From Sphingomonas caeni (GTDB taxonomy: Bacteria; Pseudomonadota; Alphaproteobacteria; Sphingomonadales; Sphingomonadaceae), in assembly GCF_026013415.1 (NCBI RefSeq), contig NZ_JAPDOK010000004.1, positions 248,001 to 312,000 on the forward strand: a stretch of 64,000 nt of DNA. Reading direction: 5' to 3'. This document shows, piece by piece, positions 8,980 to 17,015 of this stretch. A model generated the notes under the pieces. That model did not search any database, was not told the DNA's origin, and worked only from the letters and a program-made list of their open reading frames with translations. The translations under genes were made by a program, and so were the position numbers. Positions within the stretch are counted from its first letter, which is position 1, and each line of letters starts with the position of its first letter.

Positions 8980-10389
8980 TCAGGCCGCTTCTCGATTGAT
9001 GGCCGTGCCGGGTGCGGCCCAAGTTGGCAGCGCGCGAAGGTCGGCAAGCTCGGCGCGCAGCATGCCGTTGTAGACTTCGGGGAATAGCCGCGCCGCTGCC
9101 GTCCAGATCGCATGCTCCGGCCCAACCTGCTTCACCTTGCCTCGCGCCTTGCGGAGCGCCGTCCGAAGCGATGTGCGTTCCAGATAATCGTGCGCGCGTG
9201 TGCCCGTGAGCATGGCTTCGAACAACGCGGCATAGGGCATGAAAGTAAAGCCGGAGAGCCGCGCGTTGAGCATCGCGACCAGGGCCCCCTCCTTGTTGTA
9301 CCGGCTGACATAGACCCGGTCCTCGCCATCGATGGCCGTGCGAGCGATTGAGAACAGGATCGCGGCGATTTCGAGGAAATGCGGGACGCCACGCATCTCG
9401 GTCTCGTACCAATAGGCATCCTTCCACGCACTGAGCGCCGGGACATGCGAACGGATCGAGGCCCAGGCGGGCGCGAATTTCTCCAGGGTTGCGGGGTTCG
9501 CGAAGTCGAACGGCGCTCCGGTCCTGAGCAATGGCCGCCATATCTCACGCGCCGCGCGGCAATGTTCGATCAGCCCTGGCGTGCGTCGGTCCTCGAGAAA
9601 TACCGAGCGGCCGGTGCCGCGGTCGAGATCGTCAAGCCGGGCGAACCGCGGTTTGAGCCAGCCGTTCGCGCCTTCCAGCCATGCCGATAGCGTCAGGCCT
9701 CCCGCTTGGATCGAGGCATTAAACGCAGCCTCATCGAACAAAAACGCGTTGCCGCGTTGGAAAGAGATCACGTCGCGAAAGCCCTGCGGCAGCTCCGCGT
9801 CGAGTCCGCGAAACACCCAAATCAGCGATACGCCCTCAGCCTGATAATGCTGGTGCCGCGCGGCGATCTCGAAGGCGAACGGCTTCGAAAGCTGAACCTC
9901 GAATGCAAAGCGGCCGACGCCTTCAATCTCGGCATAGACATCGGGATAGCGCCCGCGATCCTCGATCGCCGGCTTCAGATAGCGATCGACGGTCACCTTA
10001 GCGCAGCGCGGATCCTGCTCAAGAAGGTTGGCGATCGTGTCGCACATCCAGCGGTGCAGTGCGCATTCCTGATGGCCCTGATATTGCGCGGCGCGCGCAT
10101 TGTCGGGCACGAGGTTGGCTCCTTGGTACCAAGGGCAATCGCCGGCTGTGGCATCGGTATAATGCGCGAACATCGGTACGTTGCCGCTGCGCGTCGTCTG
10201 CGCCCTGATATAGACCGCGCCGCCACACAAGCGGCACCTGGCCAGCGGTCGATCCGGCTGGCGTGCGCGCCGGAAATTGATCTCGCCGCGCAGATGCTCC
10301 CATGCCGCCTGGTCCATGGCCATGAGCGTGTGAATCGTGACTGCGCCGCGCGGCAGCTCAAAATCGGCAATTTCGATCGTGCGTTGCAT
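8980..10389 (-). CDS. CoiA-like / DUF6035-type zinc-ribbon nuclease-like protein
   Basis: This 469-residue protein has an N-terminal zinc-ribbon-like module (Cys52 and Cys55 in CRLCGG, then FAHY and CPWY). A CoiA-like core follows with Asp150 in YPDVYAE and Glu164-x-Gln166 in FEVQLS, spaced like a PD-(D/E)XK active site. The C-terminal half is helical and not recognised. CoiA-like proteins are linked to competence in Gram-positives, but in proteobacteria similar proteins of unknown role sit on mobile elements. It is transcribed away from the DUF3800 gene, with a LexA-type box in the shared 102-base gap, and leads into the Mu-like gene. Nuclease activity is inferred from the motif. Confidence 0.7.
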   Translation of the reverse strand: MQRTIEIADFELPRGAVTIHTLMAMDQAAWEHLRGEINFRRARQPDRPLARCRLCGGAVYIRAQTTRSGNVPMFAHYTDATAGDCPWYQGANLVPDNARAAQYQGHQECALHRWMCDTIANLLEQDPRCAKVTVDRYLKPAIEDRGRYPDVYAEIEGVGRFAFEVQLSKPFAFEIAARHQHYQAEGVSLIWVFRGLDAELPQGFRDVISFQRGNAFLFDEAAFNASIQAGGLTLSAWLEGANGWLKPRFARLDDLDRGTGRSVFLEDRRTPGLIEHCRAAREIWRPLLRTGAPFDFANPATLEKFAPAWASIRSHVPALSAWKDAYWYETEMRGVPHFLEIAAILFSIARTAIDGEDRVYVSRYNKEGALVAMLNARLSGFTFMPYAALFEAMLTGTRAHDYLERTSLRTALRKARGKVKQVGPEHAIWTAAARLFPEVYNGMLRAELADLRALPTWAAPGTAINREAA

Positions 10390-10444
10390 GCCAAGGCCCC
10401 TCAGCCCGCGCCGTTACCTTCGATGAACAAGCGACTCGCATTCT

Positions 10445-10459
10445 GTTCAATATTTGTTC
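10445..10459 (+). promoter_or_regulatory. LexA (SOS) box GTTC-N7-GTTC
   Basis: The sequence reads GTTC, seven bases (AATATTT), GTTC. This exactly matches the direct-repeat LexA site of alphaproteobacteria. It lies 33 bases upstream of the DUF3800 start at 10492 in forward orientation, and 55 bases from the divergent CoiA-like start at 10389. DNA damage or phage entry would be expected to derepress one or both genes. Confidence 0.75.
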
Positions 10460-10491
10460 TACAGAGGGCCTGCTGGAGTCAATGCCTGCCG

Positions 10492-11466
10492 ATGACGCTG
10501 CGGTTCTACATCGACGATAGCGGGAGGAATGACCCGCCGGTCTTCGTGCTCGGCGGAATGGGCATTGCCACGGACCGCGTGGTGGCGTTCGAGCAGGCCT
10601 GGAATGCGGTGCTCGCGGAGGCTCCGGCGATCCCATATTTCAAGATGGCGGAAGCCAACGCCCGTCGCGGCGCCTTTCAGGGGGTGCCTCCTGCGGAACG
10701 CGATACGAAGGTCGCGGCGCTAGGCGAGGTGCTCCGCACCCATGCCACCGCAACGCTGGCGGTGGTCGTGCGACACGAAGACTATGCCCGCGTCTATGCA
10801 GGCAAGATGATGCGGTGGATGGATCGTCCGTACCAGATGATGTTCCATTTCGCGATCGCTACAGCCTTCAAGCTCTGCCGCGAGCAGGATCTGGGCGAGA
10901 GCGCTGAATTCGTGTTCGACCGCGACCTCGACAATGAGAAGTCGCTGGCCGAGTCCTATCCCGCCTTCAGGAAAGGGATGGAACCCGCGCTCGCCGCTTT
11001 CCTGCCGGAGAACCCCCGTCACGCCGACGACAGGGATGAGGTCGCGCTCCAGGCCGCCGATCTGGTTGCGTGGCACGTCCGGCGATCATGGCGGGACGGC
11101 CCGGGCGCGCTCGCCGGGGCATCGAGTGCGGGCCCTGCCATTGCGTCGCTGCCGGGCAAGCACGACGTGTTCTCCGAAGCGACGCTCACCAATCTCGCTC
11201 GGATCGCGACCGGCACGGTACGGCGGATGAAGACGGTCTTCCCTTATGAGGCGGATCGCATCGGCGAGCAGTTCGACCGGATGGCCACCGTCGCTAATCT
11301 GCACTTAATCGCCGGGGCTCGACCGCTGCAGCCGGTCGCGCTTATTTCCTTCCCGGCCATCGGAACGGGCAAATATCTGCTTGTCCGTAATTGTGCTCAG
11401 CTAGACAGGCCGCATCTCCACAAGCGATTTGAAAACAGGTGCCTAGGAGAGGCGACGACAGCTTGA
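10492..11466 (+). CDS. DUF3800 domain protein
   Basis: This 324-residue protein starts at ATG 10492, where the conserved DUF3800 N-terminus FYIDDSG follows directly (Asp8, Asp9). Further family hallmarks are FDRDLDNE and the C-terminal QAADLVAW. The family has a predicted RNase H-like fold with an acidic active site and no firmly established role; members often sit in mobile and defence regions. The last 40 residues look unlike the family and overlap a small opposite-strand zinc-ribbon frame, so the natural end may have been altered. A LexA box lies immediately upstream. Longer in-frame extensions toward 9706 are only antisense to the CoiA-like gene. Confidence 0.85.
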   Translation: MTLRFYIDDSGRNDPPVFVLGGMGIATDRVVAFEQAWNAVLAEAPAIPYFKMAEANARRGAFQGVPPAERDTKVAALGEVLRTHATATLAVVVRHEDYARVYAGKMMRWMDRPYQMMFHFAIATAFKLCREQDLGESAEFVFDRDLDNEKSLAESYPAFRKGMEPALAAFLPENPRHADDRDEVALQAADLVAWHVRRSWRDGPGALAGASSAGPAIASLPGKHDVFSEATLTNLARIATGTVRRMKTVFPYEADRIGEQFDRMATVANLHLIAGARPLQPVALISFPAIGTGKYLLVRNCAQLDRPHLHKRFENRCLGEATTA

Positions 11467-11581
11467 CCCCGCCTTCGAGGATCGCGATCGCGACGGGTGC
11501 GCCACAGCTCTTGCAGGCAACTCCGACGTAGGCGGCGCCGGGTTTCAATTCGAATTCGATGGCGCGGCCGATCGGTTCCAT
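11342..11581 (-). CDS. Small zinc-ribbon protein (possible)
   Basis: This 79-residue frame starts at ATG 11581. It contains CKSCG and then two more cysteines (GTCFQIACG) plus a late Cys, a layout like a small zinc ribbon, and ends in PFRWPGRK. Its 3' end overlaps the tail of the DUF3800 gene by 125 bases on the opposite strand. The amino-acid composition looks protein-like, whereas the overlapped tail of DUF3800 does not, which is why it is listed. The ribosome site is weak and no homologue is recognised. Confidence 0.4.
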   Translation of the reverse strand: MEPIGRAIEFELKPGAAYVGVACKSCGAPVAIAILEGGVKLSSPLLGTCFQIACGDAACLAEHNYGQADICPFRWPGRK

Positions 11582-11690
11582 TCCCGATTGTCGCCGCAGG
11601 TTCGGCTCCAGGCAAGGGCGCCGGACCGACTCCCGCCGCACCGAGGTTGACTCCGGCAGGCAATTGGCGACGCTGGTGGCAGGGGGAGCG

Positions 11691-12674
11691 ATGTCGAACA
11701 ACGGCGAAGCGCAGGGTCAATTCCGGCAACTCGGCGAGCGCCGGGTGCCGGCACGCTGTTACGTCTACGCGCATCGCAGCGCGGATGGCACGCCCTTCTA
11801 TATCGGCAAGGGCACGGGGCGCCGCGCCTGGTCGCTCGATCGCGACGATCTGTGGCGGCATTTCGTGCGGACCCGCTGCGGTGACAGCTATGAGATCGCG
11901 ATCCTCGCCGAGGACCTCGATGAAGAGGAAGCGCTGGAAATCGAAGGGGAGCTGATTGCGAGGCACGGCGAGCAGCTGGTCAACTGGATCAATCCGGGCC
12001 GCCAGTTCGACTATGCCGCGCTCGACCGCTTTCACGCGACGCGCGACGCGACAAGGAGTTTCGTCTCTGAGACTCGACCGCTCGAGCAAAGCGATCCGGA
12101 AGGCGCGGTGACGCGCTACCGCGAGGCGATCGAGCGCGTTCACGAATACACCGGCATGGAATATGAGAGCGGGCTTGTCGCCGATCTCCAGCGCGAAGTC
12201 GGCCGGCCGCAATTTGGCGAGATTGCGCCTCTCGATCGCCTGACGCTAGTCTTGCGAAAACTTGGCCGCTTCCCCGAACTCGTCGATGCGGTCGATGCTT
12301 GGTTTGCGCGCTATCCCGACAGCGTAACGCTCAACCACGCGGTCCTGAAGCGTCGCGCTGAGGCCGCTGCGATCGTGGCGGGCGAGCGGCCTGTGCCACG
12401 GCGTCCGGTGGCGCCGCCCCGCGCTCGCAAGAAAGGAACTGTGCCCGAGGCGGAGCTGGCGGGGTTGCTCGAAAAGGCGCGGCGTGACCGTGCGCCGTGG
12501 GACTGGATACTCGCCGCGCGGCTGTGCCGCCAACATCATGACCTCGTCCGCGAGGTGGCGCTGCTCGAAGAGTTTCTGGCCGGACCTCGGGTGCCGGGGC
12601 GCTCCTGGCTCGAGCTCGAAGAGCGGCTGTACAAGGTTCGGGCGATGCTGTGCGAGGCGCGTGAAGTGCCCTAG
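11691..12674 (+). CDS. GIY-YIG nuclease domain protein
   Basis: This 327-residue protein starts at ATG 11691 behind AGGGGGAG. The GIY-YIG fold is visible as YVY (residues 24-26) and FYIGKG (36-41), followed by the catalytic-type Arg in GRRAW (44-45) and a Glu-rich helix near residues 79-87 that could supply the metal-binding Glu. The remaining 200 residues are helical with an RKK-rich linker (about 245) and no recognised domain. The GIY part resembles the LEM-3-like/homing type rather than UvrC. It follows the DUF3800 gene on the same strand, 225 bases downstream. A single-strand or structure-specific nuclease role is inferred. Confidence 0.75.
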   Translation: MSNNGEAQGQFRQLGERRVPARCYVYAHRSADGTPFYIGKGTGRRAWSLDRDDLWRHFVRTRCGDSYEIAILAEDLDEEEALEIEGELIARHGEQLVNWINPGRQFDYAALDRFHATRDATRSFVSETRPLEQSDPEGAVTRYREAIERVHEYTGMEYESGLVADLQREVGRPQFGEIAPLDRLTLVLRKLGRFPELVDAVDAWFARYPDSVTLNHAVLKRRAEAAAIVAGERPVPRRPVAPPRARKKGTVPEAELAGLLEKARRDRAPWDWILAARLCRQHHDLVREVALLEEFLAGPRVPGRSWLELEERLYKVRAMLCEAREVP

Positions 12675-12740
12675 CTTGTAACGTCCGCTTTCGCGGACGG
12701 TGCCTTAAAGCCCGCCAATCCGCGACGGGCCCAGAACCCG

Positions 12741-12791
12741 CCGAATCCGGAACCCAGGTTCCGAAAATCGGAACTTGCGTTCCGGATTCGG
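12741..12791. repeat. Nested perfect inverted repeat in a 339-base gene-free gap
   Basis: A 13-base perfect inverted repeat (12741..12753 with 12779..12791, CCGAATCCGGAAC) encloses a second perfect 7-base inverted repeat (12758..12764 with 12768..12774, GTTCCGA). No clean T-run follows on either side, so it is not a classical intrinsic terminator. The rest of the gap 12675..13013 holds no gene. A further 7-base-stem hairpin (12977..12996) lies just upstream of the DUF3489 ribosome site and could affect its translation. Confidence 0.75.
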
Positions 12792-13013
12792 TAGAGTGCA
12801 TTTTTGGCGCATGGTCGCGGAAGAAGGCGCCCGTGTTCGGCGACAGCCGCTCTAATGACGTTAGGTGAGTGATCGAACTCGACTTCGTTCCCGAACGGAG
12901 CATTGGTGTTCGTGTGAGTCGGGGCCGTGACGAGGCCGCCGCCCGGCAGGCGAACTGACCGGGCTGTGGGTGGTGGGAGCAGCAATTGAGCTGCTCGCAC
13001 GAAGGAACCCGCC

Positions 13014-13517
13014 ATGACTCAGCTGAGCGATACCCAGACCGTCCTGCTCTCCAACGCATCGAAGCGCGATGGCGGCAGTGTCTATCCCTATCCAAACACC
13101 CTGACTGCGCCGGCATCGGCGATTGCGAAATCCGTCTTGTCGCTACTGAAGCAGGGGATGGTCGAAGAGAGGGAGACGACCGCCATCTGTGCATGGCGGG
13201 CCGACGGTGATATCCACTACGGCATATTCGTGACGCCCGCGGGACTCTCGGCGATCGGCATTGGTGAGCCGGGGCCGGAGTCCAATACGCCTGTCGTGCC
13301 GACGCAGCAGCAACCGGCTCGCCTTACCAAGGCGGCGCTGGTCCTCGAGCTTCTCCGCCGCGAGCACGGCGCGACACTCGGCGACCTGATTGAGGCCACC
13401 GGCTGGCTGCCGCACACCACGCGCGCCGCGCTGACTGGCCTACGGAAGAAGGGCCATACGATCGCCAAGTCCAAGCGCGGCGACGTCACCTGCTACCAGA
13501 TTGGGACGCAGGCGTAA
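13014..13517 (+). CDS. DUF3489 domain protein
   Basis: This 167-residue protein has a poorly conserved N-terminal half. A C-terminal DUF3489 winged-helix-like module begins around KAALVLELLRREHGATL (residues 103-119), with IEATGWLPHTTRAAL as the likely recognition region and KKGHTIAKSK as the wing. The start is ATG 13014 after GAAGGAAC. Its stop overlaps the ATG of the DUF2924 gene (TAATG at 13515..13519), and a large serine recombinase follows. This DUF3489-DUF2924-recombinase order recurs in alphaproteobacterial mobile elements, so the protein is probably a DNA-binding accessory or regulator of the recombinase. Confidence 0.85.
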   Translation: MTQLSDTQTVLLSNASKRDGGSVYPYPNTLTAPASAIAKSVLSLLKQGMVEERETTAICAWRADGDIHYGIFVTPAGLSAIGIGEPGPESNTPVVPTQQQPARLTKAALVLELLRREHGATLGDLIEATGWLPHTTRAALTGLRKKGHTIAKSKRGDVTCYQIGTQA

Positions 13518-13960
13518 TGTCCGCAAACCTTGGGAACCGGCTCGCCGCGCTGGCGACGATGCGAGCCGCGGAACTCCGAGCCGAATGGGAGCGCGTATAT
13601 CGCGCTCCCGCACCCCCCTTGACCGGCGATCTTCTCCGCCGCGGCATTGCCTGGCGTCTTCAGGAACGGGTGCATGGCGGGCTGCCGACATCCGTCGCGC
13701 GCGAGCTTCGGCGGTTAAAGCGTCAGTATGAGCGCAGTGGCACGGTCAGCATCAATGTCCATGACGGGCGCATCAAACCAGGCACGCGCCTGGTGCGGGA
13801 GTGGGGCGGGGCCAGCCATCATGTCTTGGTCCTCGAGAGCGGCTACCAATATCGGGACCGTCGCTATTTATCGCTGTCGCAGATCGCGCGAGATATAACG
13901 GGCGCGCACTGGTCCGGCCCGCGCTTCTTCGGCCTGAAGCGTGGATCGGCTGATGCGTGA
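13517..13960 (+). CDS. DUF2924 domain protein
   Basis: This 147-residue protein matches DUF2924: an N-terminal helical part (LAALATMRAAELRAEWERVY, DLLRRGIAWRLQE) and a C-terminal beta-rich part with the typical GTRLVREW, HHVLVLE and YLSLSQIARDITGAHWSGPRFFGL blocks. The last block looks like the small DNA-contact region of a resolvase partner. It overlaps DUF3489 by one base and the serine recombinase by 20 bases, so the three are co-expressed. Its function is unknown, but its constant association suggests a role as a recombination directionality or accessory factor (inference). Confidence 0.87.
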   Translation: MSANLGNRLAALATMRAAELRAEWERVYRAPAPPLTGDLLRRGIAWRLQERVHGGLPTSVARELRRLKRQYERSGTVSINVHDGRIKPGTRLVREWGGASHHVLVLESGYQYRDRRYLSLSQIARDITGAHWSGPRFFGLKRGSADA

Positions 13961-15614
13961 TCCGCGCGAGGCTGCCAGCGGGCCGACCCGCTGCGCCATC
14001 TACACTCGCAAATCAACCGAGGAGGGGCTGGACCAGGATTTCAACAGCCTCGATGCGCAGCGTGAGGCATGCGCCGCCTATATTTTGAGCCAGCGGCACG
14101 AGGGCTGGATTCAGGTGCCCGGCATCTATGAAGATGGAGGGTTTTCCGGCGGCAATATGGAGCGCCCCGGATTGAGGCGCCTCCTCGCCGATATTGCGGC
14201 GGGGCAGGTCGATGTGATTGTCGTCTACAAGGTCGATCGGCTCACCCGCAGCCTCGCGGATTTCGCAAAGATCGTGGAGATCCTCGACGAAAAGAAGGCC
14301 AGCTTCGTGTCGGTCACGCAGGCGTTCAACACTACCACGAGCATGGGGCGGCTCACGCTCAATGTGTTGTTGTCGTTCGCGCAGTTCGAGCGGGAAGTGA
14401 CCAGCGAACGTATCCGCGACAAGGTCGCGGCATCAAAGGCCAAGGGCATGTGGATGGGCGGCAACCCGCCGCTTGGCTACGATATCGTCGAGCGCCGGCT
14501 GGTCGTGAATGAGGCCGAGGCGGAAACCGTCCGCTACATCTTCCAGCGATATGTCGAGCTGGGATCAGGGGCTGCTCTCATCATTGATCTCGATGCCAAT
14601 GGCGTGACCAGCAAACGCTGGACCGGCCGCAACGGCATTACGCGCGGCGGGAAGCTCATCGGCCGCGGGGCGCTATATCAGATGCTGCAGAACCGAACCT
14701 ATATCGGTGAAGTAGCGCACAAAGGCCGCGTCTATCCCGGACAGCATGATGGGATCGTTGAAACCGAAATCTTTGCATCCGCCGCTGAGCAACTGGCAAA
14801 GGGAAGGGTGGAGCGAGTCTTGGGGCAGGGAGCGCCAGACCCGAGCTTGCTCGCGGGACTTCTTTGGGATGGGCACGGTCGCCGGATGTCGCCCCGCCAC
14901 ACCAACAAGCAGGGGCGCCGCTATCGCTATTATACATCCCAGATCAGGGATGATGAGCCACCATGGCGGGTCAGTGCTTCTGATATCGAGCAGCGAATAA
15001 GCGCTTCGTTTGCCAATGAGCTGGCTAGGGCCGAGCGGAATATCCTCGCGTCCGCCACCCCCGCAGCGACAGACATTGAGCGGGTGGGGATTGCTGCACG
15101 CGTGGCCATCGAACGTCTCCGTACCGGTACGCCGCGTGAGCAGCGGCAGCTTCTCGTGGACTGCACTGAGCGGATTGAGCTTGGAACCGACTCCATGTCC
15201 GTGCGCTGCAAATTTGGTGCGATTGATGAATTGTTCGGCGACGAAGTGTACGAGATCTCGATTCCGATCGCGTGTGTTCGCTCGGGGAAGCAGCTCCGGC
15301 TCGTTATTCCACCAGTCGACACTGGTGCTGCGACCCGCCGCAATCCTGCGTTGATCAAGCTGGTCGCACAGGCAATGGCGGCCCGCGACATGCTGGCGTC
15401 AAACAACGCGACCGAGTTTGAGACGCTGGCAGCGGAGATCGGTTATAGTCGCGAGCACGCTGCTGATTTGCTCAGGATCGGGTTTCTCGCGCCCGATATT
15501 GTCGCCGCGATCGTCGAGGGCCGACAGCCTGAGGGCCTTACCCGGACGAAGCTTATGCGATGGGCTACGCTGCCATTGGCGTGGGGTGAGCAGCGGAGAG
15601 TGATGGAGTTCTAA
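13941..15614 (+). CDS. Large serine recombinase
   Basis: This 557-residue protein has the resolvase/invertase catalytic domain with nucleophile Ser25 in YTRKSTEEG, followed by SLDAQREAC, YKVDRLTRS and the helix after FAQFERE. The recombinase domain comes next (NPPLGYDIV, then NGITRGGKLIGRGALYQMLQNRTYIGEV). The C-terminal helix-turn-helix-like segment (LAAEIGYSREHAADLLRIGFLAPDIV) is typical of the alphaproteobacterial subtype paired with DUF2924. The zinc-ribbon-like module seen in many large serine integrases is poorly developed here. Its target site is not identifiable by eye. It could mobilise this segment independently of the tRNA-Phe island. Confidence 0.92.
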   Translation: MDRLMRDPREAASGPTRCAIYTRKSTEEGLDQDFNSLDAQREACAAYILSQRHEGWIQVPGIYEDGGFSGGNMERPGLRRLLADIAAGQVDVIVVYKVDRLTRSLADFAKIVEILDEKKASFVSVTQAFNTTTSMGRLTLNVLLSFAQFEREVTSERIRDKVAASKAKGMWMGGNPPLGYDIVERRLVVNEAEAETVRYIFQRYVELGSGAALIIDLDANGVTSKRWTGRNGITRGGKLIGRGALYQMLQNRTYIGEVAHKGRVYPGQHDGIVETEIFASAAEQLAKGRVERVLGQGAPDPSLLAGLLWDGHGRRMSPRHTNKQGRRYRYYTSQIRDDEPPWRVSASDIEQRISASFANELARAERNILASATPAATDIERVGIAARVAIERLRTGTPREQRQLLVDCTERIELGTDSMSVRCKFGAIDELFGDEVYEISIPIACVRSGKQLRLVIPPVDTGAATRRNPALIKLVAQAMAARDMLASNNATEFETLAAEIGYSREHAADLLRIGFLAPDIVAAIVEGRQPEGLTRTKLMRWATLPLAWGEQRRVMEF

Positions 15615-15695
15615 TCTAGCTGTTTCGCCGCACTGACCAATTCCGCACTTGGCCCAAAGCTGCGTATCGACTTCCCACGCCAGGTCGTCCTTCGT

Positions 15696-15911
15696 GTGGG
15701 CATGGACGACCAGGATGACATTGTTGAGCGCCTGCTTACGCTCGCCGGTTCAATCATGGAGGACGCTGCGCCAGTGGCTCTGATTTCAAACTCTTCACGA
15801 GGTGCGGCACACCGTATCCAGCTTGTTCTCGAAGCCGGCGAGGCGATCGCGAAATTGGCTGTCGCTGCGAATGTCGCGCTCGACCATCGGGGCGCTGACC
15901 GCTTTGGATGA
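15696..15911 (+). CDS. Small hypothetical protein downstream of the recombinase
   Basis: This 71-codon frame has no recognised domain. It begins about 80 bases after the recombinase stop, on the same strand. The sequence has a protein-like helical character (ALISNSSRGAAHRIQLVLEAG) and may be a small element-encoded protein. The ribosome site is not clear and an internal ATG at 15702 is possible. Treat as tentative. Confidence 0.4.
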   Translation: MGMDDQDDIVERLLTLAGSIMEDAAPVALISNSSRGAAHRIQLVLEAGEAIAKLAVAANVALDHRGADRFG

Positions 15912-16070
15912 CTGCTATTCGCCCCAATTCGGTCGTCCCGTCTGTTGTAGGCAGATCCTGAAAGCGGACGTTAGTTGACGTTTTGCGTCGCCCTCGGCTC
16001 CAGCCGGCGCGGCACCCGCAGGGCCGGATATCAATCGTGGTTTTCGCGACACCAATGGTGGAGGGTCGAT

Positions 16071-16667
16071 ATGAACTGGGACCGAGTGAACGTGTGGACG
16101 AGTACGCTCTACGCCCTGATCCAATCGTTGAGCTTGGCCAAGGAACAGCAATTCGGCGATCTCGAGAGTCTCCCCACTCGTATCAAGGAGGCCGATAGCT
16201 GGCTTCCCGCAGGTTGGTCGTACAGCTCCAGCCTCGCTACGCAGCCCATGGGCACCAAGAGGGTCAAGGCCCGACGCGATCCTAATAAGCATTTCGAGTT
16301 CATTGTGCGCCAGGTCATTCAAATGCTGATTCAGGATCTGGTTGTGATCATGGATGGCATGATGGACGACATTCTAGCTGTTCGCGGGGAGGCTGCGGGG
16401 GACTTTCCCACTTCCAAGGTCCAGAAGCTGGCGACCCATCTCGACCCAAAGTACAACTGGGCGAAACATGGCTGCTTCGAGCTCATCGCTGCACGCAACG
16501 TGTTGTGTCACGCCGGCGGAAAATGGAATCAACGGTCCATTGATCTGGTCAGCGGTTTCGTTAGCTCGCCCCCCAACGTAGGGGATCGCCTGGAAATCGG
16601 GTTTGCCTGCCTATTCCAGTTCAGGAAGGCGATGCGAACCTTTCTGAACGAGGTGAAGCTGCCCTGA
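16071..16667 (+). CDS. HEPN-like protein
   Basis: This 198-residue protein starts at ATG 16071 because GGAGGG lies 6 bases upstream; the frame extends further back but without support. It appears all-helical. Residues 142-147 read RNVLCH, which fits the RNxxxH form of the R-x4-6-H motif of HEPN ribonucleases, set in a helix (FELIAARNVLCHAGG) as in those proteins. The remainder is not recognised. It precedes the Gabija-like pair by 348 bases on the same strand. HEPN proteins are common toxins and RNases in abortive-infection systems, so an RNase role is plausible but rests on one motif. No partner antitoxin is visible. Confidence 0.55.
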   Translation: MNWDRVNVWTSTLYALIQSLSLAKEQQFGDLESLPTRIKEADSWLPAGWSYSSSLATQPMGTKRVKARRDPNKHFEFIVRQVIQMLIQDLVVIMDGMMDDILAVRGEAAGDFPTSKVQKLATHLDPKYNWAKHGCFELIAARNVLCHAGGKWNQRSIDLVSGFVSSPPNVGDRLEIGFACLFQFRKAMRTFLNEVKLP

Positions 16668-17015
16668 CACGAGACGCAACTCAGTGTGGTCGTCACCGCG
16701 ATCATAGCAATCGCGACTTGGCGGAGCCGAATCCGGGCGGCGTTACTTCGTTCGATAAGAATTGTTTTGCTCGGGGATAGCAGCGATCACGCTGCGCGAC
16801 GGGAGGGGTAAGATGATCGCCTAATGGCTGTGGCGTCCGCAACGTGCCCTTAATTCGGTCGGTCCACCCGATCAAGAGACATTCAAAGGAAGCCGTTCGT
16901 TCGGCGGCCGGTGGCTGCACTGAACACTCGTTTGTTTCGTAAATTCGGGTTAGTCCCTCCCTCTTGATCGTCGCCGCGGAGGAGCGCTTGGCTTCGATCT
17001 GCACGGGGAGGCAAG
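16668..17015. other. Gene-free gap upstream of the Gabija-like operon
   Basis: No frame here looks like a gene. The stretch presumably holds the promoter of the OLD nuclease gene starting at 17016, which is preceded by GGGGAGGCAAG as ribosome site. I see no LexA box, operator palindrome or terminator that I can defend. Confidence 0.5.

Noticed and set aside
8362..9087. 241-codon plus-strand frame opposite the Mu-like and CoiA-like genes
   Set aside because: The minus-strand reading has family-like blocks and operon spacing; the plus reading does not.
9706..10491. Long 5' extension of the DUF3800 frame
   Set aside because: The extension is antisense to the CoiA-like gene, and the family N-terminus begins at 10492.
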